From Acidobacteriota bacterium (GTDB taxonomy: Bacteria > Acidobacteriota > Terriglobia > Terriglobales > Acidobacteriaceae), in the NCBI GenBank assembly GCA_021780075.1, contig JAJXZL010000036.1:1-64000 (forward strand): a DNA stretch of 64,000 bases, read 5' to 3'. A program made the position numbers and the translations under genes. Below, piece after piece: positions 17,757 to 26,644 of this stretch (within the stretch, counting starts at the first letter, position 1; each line of letters opens with the position of its first letter). Below the pieces are notes generated by a model. It made no database searches. It saw only the letters and a list, made by a program, of their open reading frames with translations, and had not been told where the DNA came from.

Positions 17757-18934
17757 CGCGCTCTGCTTCCTTTCAGGAGAAAGTCATTCAATCCCTTGGT
17801 AGCTGCCACGATGGGTTCCCTGCCTCGAGGGCCAAAGAGAGTCAGCGTTTCGCAGCCGGGAACAACGTCTGTAATCTCGCGCCAGTCACGGGGAACAGTC
17901 GTGATCCAGACCAGATAGCGCGCCTCAAGAACGTCGCCCGGCTGCATCGTGCGCGCACCAGGCGTATCGAAAAGGTCGCCCATTGCGCGGATTGCCTCGC
18001 GCCCCAACGGCATGGGCGTAGTGCCAAACTCCATGCCGCGAACCTGCGCGGTCCCGTCCCACGGCGCACCGGGGCGTGCGCAGTTCTCTTCCCAGATGGC
18101 AACCCACGGAAAGTCCTGCCTGCGGAAGCAGTAGATGAGGACAACGCCAAGCTCGAAGTTGATTGCCGCAACGTACGCAAACTCGCGACTGCAGTCAACC
18201 TGCGCCGCTGCAACAAAGCCAAAGCCCTTGCGCTGAAAGGGCACCCGCAGGTCCAGCGCGCTGCCGTCCAAAGTGGGCGCGTACGGCCACTCAAACACCG
18301 CATCGTCGCGAAGCAGTTCGTGGCCTTCATATCCCAGAGGCCATGTAACCGCGCGCTCTAAACACGCATGGATGGAGCTCACGCCAGGCGCTATCAACGG
18401 CGGCCCTAGTGAAAGATGTTGCACCCAGTGAATCTCGCGGGGCGAGTCGCCGTGATGCTCTACGCGCTCTTCCACAAACAACACAGCGGCCTCTTCTGCC
18501 AGCGACACCCTGCGCTGAAAATCGATTTGCGCCACAGGCAGTTCAACGCGGCCCTCGCAACCCCGCGCCGTAGGCTCTAAATGCCACGCAAGCGCGGCCG
18601 CTTCGCCGTGCAGCGAAACACCTCGTGCTCCCTCCTCGCGAGAAGGCGGCCCAAAGATATCAAGGCACAGCGCATGCCCCGTGTAGCCGGCCAGAAATGG
18701 ACCGGCTGGGTCTGCGCCGTACCGCTCAGCCAGCGAGTTGAAACCTGGATTGCCCGGATCGGCAGTGGGCCAGGGCGCACACCATAGTAAGTTGATCGCC
18801 GGTCCATGCGCCTCTGCCAGGCGCAGTTCCGCGATGTGTCCCCCGCCCTGCAACAGCACGGCGTCCATCATGCCATTGGTCAGCCGCAGGGCGCTGCGAT
18901 TCTTCCATTGTTCTGCATTGACGCGAATCGTCAA
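17753..18934 (-). CDS. Aldose 1-epimerase/mutarotase-like superfamily protein
   Basis: A 393-residue all-beta protein resembling the galactose-mutarotase-like superfamily: ALRLTNGMMDAVLLQGGGHIAELRL at the start, SLHGEAAALAWHLEP and VEERVEHHGDSPREIHWVQHLSLGPP in the middle. The usual catalytic His/Glu pair cannot be assigned with confidence. The frame is open upstream into the SDR gene, so the start is placed at TTG 18934, where GGAGGAG lies six bases upstream and family-like sequence begins. Interconversion of sugar anomers would suit a pathway in which a dehydrogenase oxidises C1. Its stop overlaps the start of the RhaT-like gene. The family assignment is moderate. Confidence 0.65.
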   Translation of the reverse strand: MTIRVNAEQWKNRSALRLTNGMMDAVLLQGGGHIAELRLAEAHGPAINLLWCAPWPTADPGNPGFNSLAERYGADPAGPFLAGYTGHALCLDIFGPPSREEGARGVSLHGEAAALAWHLEPTARGCEGRVELPVAQIDFQRRVSLAEEAAVLFVEERVEHHGDSPREIHWVQHLSLGPPLIAPGVSSIHACLERAVTWPLGYEGHELLRDDAVFEWPYAPTLDGSALDLRVPFQRKGFGFVAAAQVDCSREFAYVAAINFELGVVLIYCFRRQDFPWVAIWEENCARPGAPWDGTAQVRGMEFGTTPMPLGREAIRAMGDLFDTPGARTMQPGDVLEARYLVWITTVPRDWREITDVVPGCETLTLFGPRGREPIVAATKGLNDFLLKGSRAR

Positions 18935-18998
18935 AGCGGCACTCCTCCATTCAATGAATGAGCCGAGCCCCGCGCGCGCACAACTGTGGTTTTGAGGT

Positions 18999-19817
18999 TC
19001 ATTGCTCTCCGAGCGATCCGGTTCCACTTGTCTGAAAACCCATGCCTCCACTAGGCACCAGCATGCCGCCATCCACCGCCAGCGTGGCTCCGGTAATAAA
19101 CGAAGCCCAGTCGCTGGCCAGGAAGGCGATGGCGCGGGCCACCTCTTCGGGACGGCCGATTCTCCCCAGTGGATGCGCCCGCGCGCAACCATCCAGCACA
19201 GCCTGCGGGGCGGCAGCCAGGCTTAATGACCAGCGCAGCATTGGCGTATCGATTGCGCCCGGCATCACGCAGTTGGCGCGAACATTCCTTCCGGCAAAAT
19301 CCAGCGCAATGGACCGCGTCAGGCCTGCCAGAGCATGCTTTGCAGTCACATACGCTGCGGAATTCGCCACCGCGGTGACGCTTTGGACCGATCCAACAAT
19401 GACGATGGAGCCGCCGCCCGCCGCCAGCAGATGCGGCAGCGCGCTACGCACGGCATAAAAACAACCATCGAGATGAACTCCCAGCGTTTCGCGCCAGACT
19501 TCCGCGCTGGTCGTAAGAACATTTCCATAACGCTGGATCCCCGCGCTGTGCACGACCACATGGAGGCCGCCATGTTGCCGGGCGGCAGCGTCAATGGCAA
19601 CCTGAACGCTTTCCGCGTCTTCAATATCGCACGCATGAAACGATGCTGCATGACCGGCATCGGTCAGGTCTGCGACGGTGCTGCTTCCCTGTTTCCGATC
19701 GCGGTCGAGCACCGCCACGCGCGCGCCCAGTTCGCACAGCGTCGCAGCCGTGGCGGCGCCAATGCCCATTGCCCCGCCAGTGACCACAGCAACTTTGCCC
19801 TGAAAACCAAAGCTCAT
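18999..19817 (-). CDS. SDR family NAD(P)-dependent oxidoreductase (sugar dehydrogenase candidate)
   Basis: A 272-residue classical short-chain dehydrogenase: TGGAMGIG cofactor motif at residues 13-20, D39-R following beta-2 (suggesting NAD preference), HSAG at 90-93 in place of the usual NNAG, and catalytic S143, Y156 and K160 in AAYVTAK. In an operon with a mutarotase-like protein, a lactonase and a sugar-acid dehydratase, the simplest role is C1 oxidation of a monosaccharide to its lactone. Fucose and rhamnose dehydrogenases of this family work this way. The start codon overlaps the stop of the GH38-like gene (ATGA), so translation is probably coupled. Confidence 0.85.
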   Translation of the reverse strand: MSFGFQGKVAVVTGGAMGIGAATAATLCELGARVAVLDRDRKQGSSTVADLTDAGHAASFHACDIEDAESVQVAIDAAARQHGGLHVVVHSAGIQRYGNVLTTSAEVWRETLGVHLDGCFYAVRSALPHLLAAGGGSIVIVGSVQSVTAVANSAAYVTAKHALAGLTRSIALDFAGRNVRANCVMPGAIDTPMLRWSLSLAAAPQAVLDGCARAHPLGRIGRPEEVARAIAFLASDWASFITGATLAVDGGMLVPSGGMGFQTSGTGSLGEQ

Positions 19818-22800
19818 GAACTTCCTCCCGCCATTGCATCAAGCGGCTCTGTCTTCATGCGAACGGTCACAATCCCGAATGCCGGCACGTCCACCTGGAA
19901 TCCTTCAGCGCTCACAGGCAATTCGCTCTGCTTGTCTTCAAGCACGTTCGAGAGCCACGCCTGCCTGATGCTGAAGTACCGGCTGCCGACGTGAACCGAT
20001 GCGGCCTTGTCCGACGTGTTCTCCAGACGCAGAATGCTTCCGTCCCCATCCTCTGCGATCTTCAAGGTAATCAGCGCCACCTCTGGATCGTCAATGGAAA
20101 GAAAACTTGCAGCATTATGCAACGCGTTGCTGCCGGCGGCAGACGCGTGCACCGGATCGGATTCAAGTCGCGTCATCGACTCCCATCCCTGCCGCGTCAG
20201 TTGCGGAGCACTGAAGCCCTGCGCACTCACAAACGTGTAATGAAATGCAAAATCGCCGCCCTGCGAGGAAGCAAAATTCGTATCCCAGTAGTTGGACACG
20301 ATCCAGGAATAAATCGCGCCGCTCTTCGCTTGAAACTTCGCGGGCCATTCACCTCGCACAATGTCGCCAAAGGTCACCAGGGGAGCATCTTCAGGAACGA
20401 TGGCCATGGTTGCGCCATCGCTCGTCATCGCGGCCCAGTGGTTGACTGCATACCACTCACGGCTGCCGCCCACCAGCTCGTCCCGCGCTGGATCGACCCA
20501 TCCATTCTGCGTCTCGTAGCGAAACTCAGGATGCTCTGCTGCCAGCGGAAACGCAATGTAGGCTGCCTCTTTGCATAGCGTTGCATTCTTGTGCAGGTTG
20601 TATTGCAGGTCGATGCTCTTCCCGTCCGCAGGCAGAGTAATGACGGTGCGGACTGACGGAGTGTTCGGCGCATCCGACTCCAGCACTGCGGTGATCCCCT
20701 GCGCCGTTGAAGAGACGCTGACCAGATGCCCATTGCCCGCCTGCGCAGGATGGAGTTTCGGCAGGCGTTGAGCAGCACCGTATCGATAAAGGCTGTTGGC
20801 CGGCATGTCGTCCGCGCCCTGGACATACACATAAGCTCCAAAGCGGAATGGAGAGGAATCGTCCACCAGTTCGCGGTTCAGCTGCTTGTCGAAGATATTC
20901 TTGATCGCCCCATGTTCCGCGTCCAGCGTGACCCGGTAATAACGATTTTCCATCACGCGACTGCGCAGCGCATCGGCATCGTCGTGCGGCATGAAAGCTC
21001 CCCGGTCCGTTCGCTGCGCGACCCGGAACAGCTTGTAGCCAAGCGCGGGAACATCCGCCGCGCGAAAGCGCACGCGATTGGTCGCGCCGCCGAATCCCGG
21101 CAATACCGTCCCCGCCTCCCGGCGCAGGATGATCTGCTCCACCGGCAACTTCGTGGCTGGATCGAGAACGGCTTGTCCCGCAGCAAGATCAGCTTCGACC
21201 CATCCACTGCGCGCCCAGCTCAGGGAGTTGAATACAGCAATGGAATCGTGCGCCGGACTGAGCAGCGACTCCAGTTGTGCCCAGCTTCTTTCCACGCTCT
21301 GGGCAATATCATTCTGCGCAATCACGGGCTCAAGCTGCTTTTGGCGCAGTTGCCTGCGGTTCTGGTCGCCCTCCGGCTGCGTCGTTGCGCCGGCTGCTGT
21401 CCAGGTGTGCTCGTCAAAGAGCAACATGTTCTGCCATGCGTCAGCAAGTTTTCCGGCATCCGGCCGCAGATTGGGATTCAGCAATGCCGGAATCGCAGCC
21501 ATCTTCTCCGCCGTCAAAATCTGCTGCTGGTTGCGGCGATGCATCGCCGTATGCACGGCGTCGGAGGCAAAACCATCTTCCCAGTAGGGTCCGAAGTCTC
21601 CGCGGTAGACCGGCAGAGCGCCGTGAAACTGCCGCTCCAGCGATGCCATCGCATCTTTGAATGTGGTGAAGTGCAGGCGCGGCCATGCATACGCGCTGGC
21701 CCATTGCTCCGGCAGCGCAACCTGCGCCTTGCTCAGCGGAGTGTTTTCCAGCTGGCTGCCAAAAACGATCACAGAGTCAGCTCGATAATCCGGGCGGCTG
21801 TACGCCTGCAGAAAGACCGGCGCGGCATCCTCGACCGCGGGCAGTGTCGGCGGAGTTCCGAACATGGACGACAACTGCAGGTACGCCCGCGAATACCACA
21901 TCATCACGCGGCCGCCATCCGGACCCTCCCAGTAGAACGGAGACTTCTCGTTCCACCGGCCCAGAAGCAGAACCGGCGCGCGCCAAGAGTTGCTGGCGGC
22001 GGCCAGGTACTGAACGCCCGCATCGTGCAATACCGAAGCATACGACCAACTGTACGAGGGCACATCGGTGATGTTCGCCGCGCCAACCGGAAGATGATAT
22101 TTTGCCGCCAGCGCATGAGCCGGATAAAGCGAACGAATCAGGCCTTCAAGGGATGCCACGCCAGTGTGCTGGTTGGCAAACTGCGCCGGCAGCACGATTT
22201 CGCCAGCGCGCACCGCGTCGAGAAACTGCTTCTGTCGCGCTTCCGATCGGCTCGCAAGATACTGCTGCGCAACCCACGCTCCGTCGAGTGTCCAGCGAAA
22301 GCCCGGCTGCTTCTGTAGCAGTTCGAGCACGCCATCTATACTCTGCGATTGCAGCTCCGCGACTTTCGACCGGTAGTCGGTGAAGCCCACGTCAAGATGC
22401 TCATGAGGAACAATATCGAGAGTCCATTTTTTGGCTGCGGTCAGTTGCTCAGGAAAACTGTGATCGTCGATTGTTACGGTTGCCGGTGCAGCGCCGTGCC
22501 ACTCGGGTACAGAAAAGCGAATGCGCTGCTCTCCAAACTCTCCGTCCAGCGCAAAGGGTTGCGTGAATTCCCGTCCGCCGATCAACAGCTTCACGCGCCC
22601 GCGCGTTGCTGGTCCTAAGTGCAGGTCTGCAAAGACATCCACAATCTCATCCAGCCCGGTAGCCGACTTGCGATAAAAGATGGTCGGCACCGCAAGAGCA
22701 GAAACCGCGCCAGCGCGATATGTCTTCCCTGGATCCTGCGTGAAAGCAATTGCGTCATATACCAGGCCGCTCTGTCCGGGAGCAATATCGCCCATCGAGT

Positions 22801-23341
22801 TCTCCGCCGTGGAAGGCGCGTCCAGTGCGGTAAAGACCATGCTGTTCCGCCCGCGCAACAGCCAGCGCGCGGGGATGTCGATGATTTTTTCATCGCGGGA
22901 AGTCTGTGGCACAAAGGTGCCCTCCCAGTCGCCCGCCGCGTAGTCGAGTTGAGGGTGAAAGTGGAAGACGCCTTTGTGGCCATTGATGCTAAGCTGCAGC
23001 GCGGAGAGGCGCGGCGTCTCATACAGCATGGCTACGCGCAGCCTGTAGAGACCGCGCGGAGCCTCGTCCAGAATGAAGTTCACCTGGAATGGATGCAAGC
23101 GCCCGCCCGCCACGGCGTTGGCCGGGCCAGGCTGAAAACGAATCCAGTCTGAGTCCCTGCTGACACCGACGGTGTACACCGCATCCGATTGCGAGCTTGC
23201 GTAGTCGATACCCTCGCTGCGAAACTCCTGCGATGAGTCGTCAAAGCGGCCGATCTGCCAGAGCGTACGCTGCTGAGCGCCTGCCCCGCAGATCGCGCAC
23301 GCCAGCACCAGCAAACCCGCGAGCTTGCTCGTCGTCTTCAT
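19814..23341 (-). CDS. Secreted GH38-like glycoside hydrolase with N-terminal lyase-type carbohydrate-binding domain
   Basis: A 1175-residue secreted protein (signal LAGLLVLACAICGAGAQ). Residues about 25-205 resemble the carbohydrate-binding domain of polysaccharide lyase family 4 (RTLWQIGRFDDSSQEF). Residues about 305-640 look like a GH38 alpha-mannosidase barrel: H313-E-H315-L-D317-V-G-F replaces the canonical HSHNDPGW, and NITDVPSYSWSY (D426) takes the place of the nucleophile segment. GH38-type beta-sandwich domains fill the C-terminus. The altered motifs suggest a sugar other than plain mannose. GAGGAG precedes the ATG. It is the third gene of the operon and probably its main polymer-degrading enzyme. 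Family-level call is good; substrate unknown. Confidence 0.75.
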   Translation of the reverse strand: MKTTSKLAGLLVLACAICGAGAQQRTLWQIGRFDDSSQEFRSEGIDYASSQSDAVYTVGVSRDSDWIRFQPGPANAVAGGRLHPFQVNFILDEAPRGLYRLRVAMLYETPRLSALQLSINGHKGVFHFHPQLDYAAGDWEGTFVPQTSRDEKIIDIPARWLLRGRNSMVFTALDAPSTAENSMGDIAPGQSGLVYDAIAFTQDPGKTYRAGAVSALAVPTIFYRKSATGLDEIVDVFADLHLGPATRGRVKLLIGGREFTQPFALDGEFGEQRIRFSVPEWHGAAPATVTIDDHSFPEQLTAAKKWTLDIVPHEHLDVGFTDYRSKVAELQSQSIDGVLELLQKQPGFRWTLDGAWVAQQYLASRSEARQKQFLDAVRAGEIVLPAQFANQHTGVASLEGLIRSLYPAHALAAKYHLPVGAANITDVPSYSWSYASVLHDAGVQYLAAASNSWRAPVLLLGRWNEKSPFYWEGPDGGRVMMWYSRAYLQLSSMFGTPPTLPAVEDAAPVFLQAYSRPDYRADSVIVFGSQLENTPLSKAQVALPEQWASAYAWPRLHFTTFKDAMASLERQFHGALPVYRGDFGPYWEDGFASDAVHTAMHRRNQQQILTAEKMAAIPALLNPNLRPDAGKLADAWQNMLLFDEHTWTAAGATTQPEGDQNRRQLRQKQLEPVIAQNDIAQSVERSWAQLESLLSPAHDSIAVFNSLSWARSGWVEADLAAGQAVLDPATKLPVEQIILRREAGTVLPGFGGATNRVRFRAADVPALGYKLFRVAQRTDRGAFMPHDDADALRSRVMENRYYRVTLDAEHGAIKNIFDKQLNRELVDDSSPFRFGAYVYVQGADDMPANSLYRYGAAQRLPKLHPAQAGNGHLVSVSSTAQGITAVLESDAPNTPSVRTVITLPADGKSIDLQYNLHKNATLCKEAAYIAFPLAAEHPEFRYETQNGWVDPARDELVGGSREWYAVNHWAAMTSDGATMAIVPEDAPLVTFGDIVRGEWPAKFQAKSGAIYSWIVSNYWDTNFASSQGGDFAFHYTFVSAQGFSAPQLTRQGWESMTRLESDPVHASAAGSNALHNAASFLSIDDPEVALITLKIAEDGDGSILRLENTSDKAASVHVGSRYFSIRQAWLSNVLEDKQSELPVSAEGFQVDVPAFGIVTVRMKTEPLDAMAGGSS

Positions 23342-23347
23342 CGCTCC

Positions 23348-24544
23348 TCACCACTTCGGCTGAACAGTTACGGTACCCGGCCGTTTGGGATCTTCGATCC
23401 ATGACCCCATTTCCTGATTCACTGCGAGTTCGTGGTACTTCGCGAGCTTGTCGCGGTCCAGTTCCACGCCCAGCCCCGGCCCCTGCGGCACAAGCATCCC
23501 GCCGTTCGGCGTGTATTGCAGCTTGCCGCCCACCAGAATGTCATCCGTCAGGTGGTGATAATGCGAATCTGCCGCTGCGCTCAAATTGGGCACTGAAGCC
23601 AGCAGATGCAGTGCCGCCGCCTGCGAGATGCCGAACTCCGCGCCGCTGTGCAGTCCTACGTCCAGCCCAAGGGCCTCGCAAATCCCTGCCGCAATGCGTG
23701 CCCGCGCAATCCCGCCGTACCAATGCGGATCGAGCAGCACTACGTCCAGCACATTCATCCGCGCCGCCGGCGCAAGATCTTCAAATGCAAATACGCTCAT
23801 GTTTGAGGCCAGCGTAATCCAGGGCGCCTTGGCATTCACGCGCTCCATCGCGCGCATGCCCCAAACCGGGTCCTCGTAGTACTCCACATCGTAATCGGAG
23901 AGCTTGCGCGCCATGCGCACGGCTGTGGTCACGCTCCAAGCCGCATTGGGATCGATTCGGAGCTTGAGATTGGGAAACGCCTTGCGCAGAGAGATGAACG
24001 TCTCCACTTCCTCGTCCGGATGCATCACGCCATTCTTGAACTTCAGCGTCCCGAAGCCGTATTGGTCGATCAACTCGCGAGCGTAGCCCACCATCTGCTC
24101 CGCGTTGCTGACCTCGCCCTCGCCGCGCTCATTCGCATACCGGTAAAACGCATAACCCGCAAAGGGAATCTCGTCCCGCACTCGACCGCCGAGCAGGTCG
24201 CATACCGGCCTTCCAATCGCCTTGCCCTGCAGGTCAAGACAGGCAAACTCAATGCCCGCATATCCCAGCACGTTTCCAAAAAGCTTTTGCGCACTGGGTG
24301 AAGAGAGCTTCCAGCGAATCCTTTCCAACTGAAACGGGTCTTCGCCGATCAGCAAGGGGCGCATCTCGCGCAACTGCCCCTCACGGCTCGCCCCGCTGTA
24401 GCATTCGCCCAGGCCAATCAATCCTTCGTCAGTGTGCACCTCAATCACCAGCCGCGAAAAGCCGGGATGCGCCCCGAAGGCATAACGCAAAGGCGCTTCA
24501 ATCGGAATAAAAACAGGTGTCCAACGTACGTCAGTAATTTTCAT
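23348..24544 (-). CDS. Enolase-superfamily sugar-acid dehydratase (glucarate-dehydratase-like)
   Basis: A 398-residue mandelate-racemase/enolase superfamily protein. The KxK base is K168-F-K170 in GTLKFKNGV, the magnesium ligands are D198 (RIDPNAAW), E224 (YYEDPVWG) and N248 (ASNMSV), and the opposing histidine is H299 in LHSGAEFG. The D-E-N ligand set and the C-terminal PNGGMLVPQGPGLGVELD stretch resemble the glucarate dehydratase group rather than muconate cycloisomerases. It should remove water from an aldonic or aldaric acid to give a 2-keto-3-deoxy acid. ATG 24544 with GGAG upstream is preferred to a GTG five codons earlier. It lies 22 bp after the SMP-30 gene and 6 bp before the GH38-like gene. 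Confidence 0.85.
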   Translation of the reverse strand: MKITDVRWTPVFIPIEAPLRYAFGAHPGFSRLVIEVHTDEGLIGLGECYSGASREGQLREMRPLLIGEDPFQLERIRWKLSSPSAQKLFGNVLGYAGIEFACLDLQGKAIGRPVCDLLGGRVRDEIPFAGYAFYRYANERGEGEVSNAEQMVGYARELIDQYGFGTLKFKNGVMHPDEEVETFISLRKAFPNLKLRIDPNAAWSVTTAVRMARKLSDYDVEYYEDPVWGMRAMERVNAKAPWITLASNMSVFAFEDLAPAARMNVLDVVLLDPHWYGGIARARIAAGICEALGLDVGLHSGAEFGISQAAALHLLASVPNLSAAADSHYHHLTDDILVGGKLQYTPNGGMLVPQGPGLGVELDRDKLAKYHELAVNQEMGSWIEDPKRPGTVTVQPKW

Positions 24545-24566
24545 CCTGCTCCGTTTCACAAGGGCT

Positions 24567-25430
24567 TCATTTCAAGTTCACAAGTGGTTGACCGGCTATG
24601 CCCAGGTGCACCCTGCCAATGTGCCAGCGGCCCAGGTTGGCCACATAAAGATCGTCGAAGTGGGGCCCTCCAAAGGCCACATTCGTCGGACGTGCAATGC
24701 GCGTTCCCTCCGGGTCGAATGCCAGCAAATGGACGGTTCTGTCCGGCGTCACGCGGTAGATGCAGTCGCTCGCATAACAGGTGACATACAGATTTCCTGC
24801 CGCATCAAAAGCCAGTCCATCGGGAATGCGTGCCAGGCCGTCAGCATAGATCTCCGGCTCGCCCGCATCGCCATTCTTCAATATCGGAATCCGCCGCACG
24901 CAGTCGCGCTGGCTCTCTACAACGAAAAGAAACCTGTCGTCCGCGCTCAAGGCCAGTCCATTTGCAAACGCGAACGGGCCCGCAAAATGCTCGGCCGTGC
25001 CGTCGGGCCGCACGCGGTACACGCAGCCATCGGCCTTGTCCCAATGCCCGGAGTCGCTGAAATAGAGATTGCCCTGGTGGTCGAAGACTGAGAAATTGGG
25101 CGTCACAAGAGGAATCGAGGTCACGCTGTCGATCACACTCAGTACCCGCCCGCTGCGATCAATGCGCATCAGCTGGTGCAGGCCGGAGTTACAGATCCAC
25201 AGCTCCTGCGAGGCGGAAAATGTCAATCCAAGACAAAAGCCGCCCAGCCGCGCAACTTCCTCCACATTCCCGGCTGGATTGATCCGGTAGACCTGCCCCA
25301 ACTCGCCACCGGCCCACAGTTGCCCTTCGTTATCGAAGGCAAGCCCTTCCGGATGGTCGAGACCTTCGCAGAAAGACACAAACTCTTCCTTCTTGAGAAG
25401 CGGCTGATTCGGGTTCGCAACGGATGCCAT
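24567..25430 (-). CDS. SMP-30/gluconolactonase family protein
   Basis: A 287-residue six-bladed propeller with SMP-30/gluconolactonase repeats: EGLDHPEGLAFDNEGQLWAGGE, TPNFSVFDHQGNLYFSDSGHWD, FANGLALSADDRFLFVVES and IPDGLAFDAAGNLYVTCY. E22 and the N and D residues in those repeats are consistent with the single metal site. No signal peptide is visible, so it probably acts in the cytoplasm, opening the sugar lactone made by the SDR so that the dehydratase can act. It is the first gene of the ten-gene minus-strand operon. Its transcript would start about 45 bp upstream, next to the palindrome at 25462-25470. Confidence 0.87.
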   Translation of the reverse strand: MASVANPNQPLLKKEEFVSFCEGLDHPEGLAFDNEGQLWAGGELGQVYRINPAGNVEEVARLGGFCLGLTFSASQELWICNSGLHQLMRIDRSGRVLSVIDSVTSIPLVTPNFSVFDHQGNLYFSDSGHWDKADGCVYRVRPDGTAEHFAGPFAFANGLALSADDRFLFVVESQRDCVRRIPILKNGDAGEPEIYADGLARIPDGLAFDAAGNLYVTCYASDCIYRVTPDRTVHLLAFDPEGTRIARPTNVAFGGPHFDDLYVANLGRWHIGRVHLGIAGQPLVNLK

Positions 25431-25461
25431 ATGCGCTTAGTGTGATCCTCATTCGCAAAAT

Positions 25462-25470
25462 TGTCAGACA
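25462..25470. promoter_or_regulatory. Operator-like palindrome TGTCAGACA (operon side)
   Basis: A 9-bp palindrome (TGTC-A-GACA) lies 31 bp upstream of the SMP-30 ATG, just downstream of the predicted minus-strand promoter. An identical copy occurs at 25651-25659 beside the divergent regulator gene. FadR/GntR proteins typically bind short dyads of this size, so this is probably the regulator's binding site on the operon. Confidence 0.65.
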
Positions 25471-25482
25471 GATGCGTCCCTT

Positions 25483-25511
25483 ATATATACCTGAGAACTG
25501 ACCGTAGTCAA
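25483..25511 (-). promoter_or_regulatory. Predicted sigma70-type promoter of the glycan operon
   Basis: On the minus strand, TTGACT (25511-25506) is followed after 16 bases by TATATA (25489-25484); an overlapping TATATA gives an 18-base spacer. Transcription would begin near 25475 and read into the SMP-30 gene. The operator-like palindrome at 25462-25470 would then be at about +5 to +13. Confidence 0.6.
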
Positions 25512-25602
25512 CATACCTTCGATGGACGAATAGCCTTGACTATTGGGAATTTGTAGAACAAATGACGCTGAATAACATTTTGCCACTCCGGATTAATTCC
25601 TG

Positions 25603-25631
25603 TTGACAAGCCATAAACGCTGTCTTATCGT
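25603..25631 (+). promoter_or_regulatory. Predicted sigma70-type promoter of the FadR/GntR gene
   Basis: TTGACA (25603-25608), a 17-base spacer and TATCGT (25626-25631) form a plausible promoter about 20 bp ahead of the regulator start. The transcript leader would be only about 12 bases, and the palindrome at 25651-25659 would lie just downstream of the start site. Confidence 0.55.
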
Positions 25632-25649
25632 CTGTACGTTCTCAATCAT

Positions 25650-26519
25650 ATGTCAGACAAATTACTCAAACTTCGCACGACAAATCTTCGCCCCCTTCGC
25701 GAGCAACGGGAAACTGTGATGGATATGGTTGCGCATCATATTGAATCGCTGGTGCGCAGCGGGCAACTCGGCCGCGGCAGCCGTCTGCCATCAGAGCCGC
25801 GCCTGGCGCAGATGTTGAACGTCAGCCGCGCATCGCTGAGGGAAGCGCTCAAGGGCATGATGCTGCTGGGGTTGATCAAGGCAAGGCCCGGCGACGGGAC
25901 CTATCTTCAGCCATCGCTCAGCAGCATGGTCAGCCGCCATTTCCAGTGGATGCTGCTGCTGCAGGAAATCAAGTACTTCGAACTGTACGAACTACGGCAG
26001 GTTCTGGAGCCGACAGCCACCGCGTTGGCAGCGCGCCGCGCCACGCGCGAAGATCTCGAGCAGATGCGCGCGGCGCTGGTCGCCATGCGTGCCGCAATCC
26101 ATGATCCGGCACTCTTCGTGCGCGCGGAAATGGAGTTCCACGATGCGATCACGCAGGCGTCGAAGAACGCCGCCATCCTGAGCACCATGCGCATGATGTA
26201 TGGAGCTCTCGCGGAAGGGCGCCATCGCGTACTGCCGCTGGTTGAGAGCCTCGAGAAAAACTGCGCGCACCACGAGCGTATTTACAAGCTCATCGCCAGC
26301 GGAGATGCCGTTTTAGCTCGCCGTGCAATTACCCAGGATCTCAAGTACGCTGAGTCGCTTCTGCGCAAAGACCTCAAGGCGATCAAGCAAACCGGCATGC
26401 CATCGGAAGCCGCGCCATTGCAGGCCATGGACAAGGCCCCGAGACAGCGAAAGACGGCCAAGGCCATCCTGCCCGGCAACGCAAAGAAAAAACGGAGTGG
26501 ACGTGAATCCAGTTCGTGA
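25650..26519 (+). CDS. FadR/GntR family transcriptional regulator
   Basis: A 289-residue regulator with a winged helix-turn-helix at about residues 20-85 (IESLVRSGQLGRGSRLPSEPRLAQMLNVSRASLREAL) and an all-helical FCD ligand-binding domain at about 100-235 (YELRQVLEPTATALAARRAT, FHDAITQASKN, HERIYKLIASGD). Regulators of this class often sense sugar acids or keto-deoxy acids and control catabolic operons. It is divergent from the ten-gene glycan operon, and identical palindromes lie at both promoters. ATG 25650 has no clear Shine-Dalgarno sequence; an internal ATG at 25719 is an alternative start. The tail after residue 245 is basic and low-complexity. Confidence 0.92.
   Translation: MSDKLLKLRTTNLRPLREQRETVMDMVAHHIESLVRSGQLGRGSRLPSEPRLAQMLNVSRASLREALKGMMLLGLIKARPGDGTYLQPSLSSMVSRHFQWMLLLQEIKYFELYELRQVLEPTATALAARRATREDLEQMRAALVAMRAAIHDPALFVRAEMEFHDAITQASKNAAILSTMRMMYGALAEGRHRVLPLVESLEKNCAHHERIYKLIASGDAVLARRAITQDLKYAESLLRKDLKAIKQTGMPSEAAPLQAMDKAPRQRKTAKAILPGNAKKKRSGRESSS
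25651..25659. promoter_or_regulatory. Operator-like palindrome TGTCAGACA (regulator side)
   Basis: Exact second copy of the 9-bp palindrome at 25462-25470. It overlaps the ATG start codon of the regulator gene, which would suit negative autoregulation. Confidence 0.6.
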
Positions 26520-26574
26520 ATCCAGATTACGCAACCAAGTACGGGCCGGCCATCTCGCCGGCGATCACGGTTAT

Positions 26575-26593
26575 GGCCGGTTCGTCACCGGCC
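26575..26593 (+). terminator. GC-rich hairpin after the regulator gene
   Basis: GGCCGGT and ACCGGCC pair around a five-base loop, followed by TAAATTG rather than a clear U-run. It lies between the regulator and the TonB-dependent receptor and may attenuate read-through. Confidence 0.35.
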
Positions 26594-26644
26594 TAAATTG
26601 CAGCAGCATTCAAGTTCGCAAGAAAGAGCTTTAGGAGGCGGAAA

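Noticed and set aside
20726-22318. Plus-strand frame of about 530 codons opposite the GH38-like gene
   Set aside because: Arg/Ala/Gly-rich shadow with no domain; the opposite strand carries a signal peptide and glycoside hydrolase motifs.
11657-25430. Possible second internal promoter or regulator gene within the glycan operon
   Set aside because: Gene spacing is -4 to 64 bp throughout and no helix-turn-helix gene is present.
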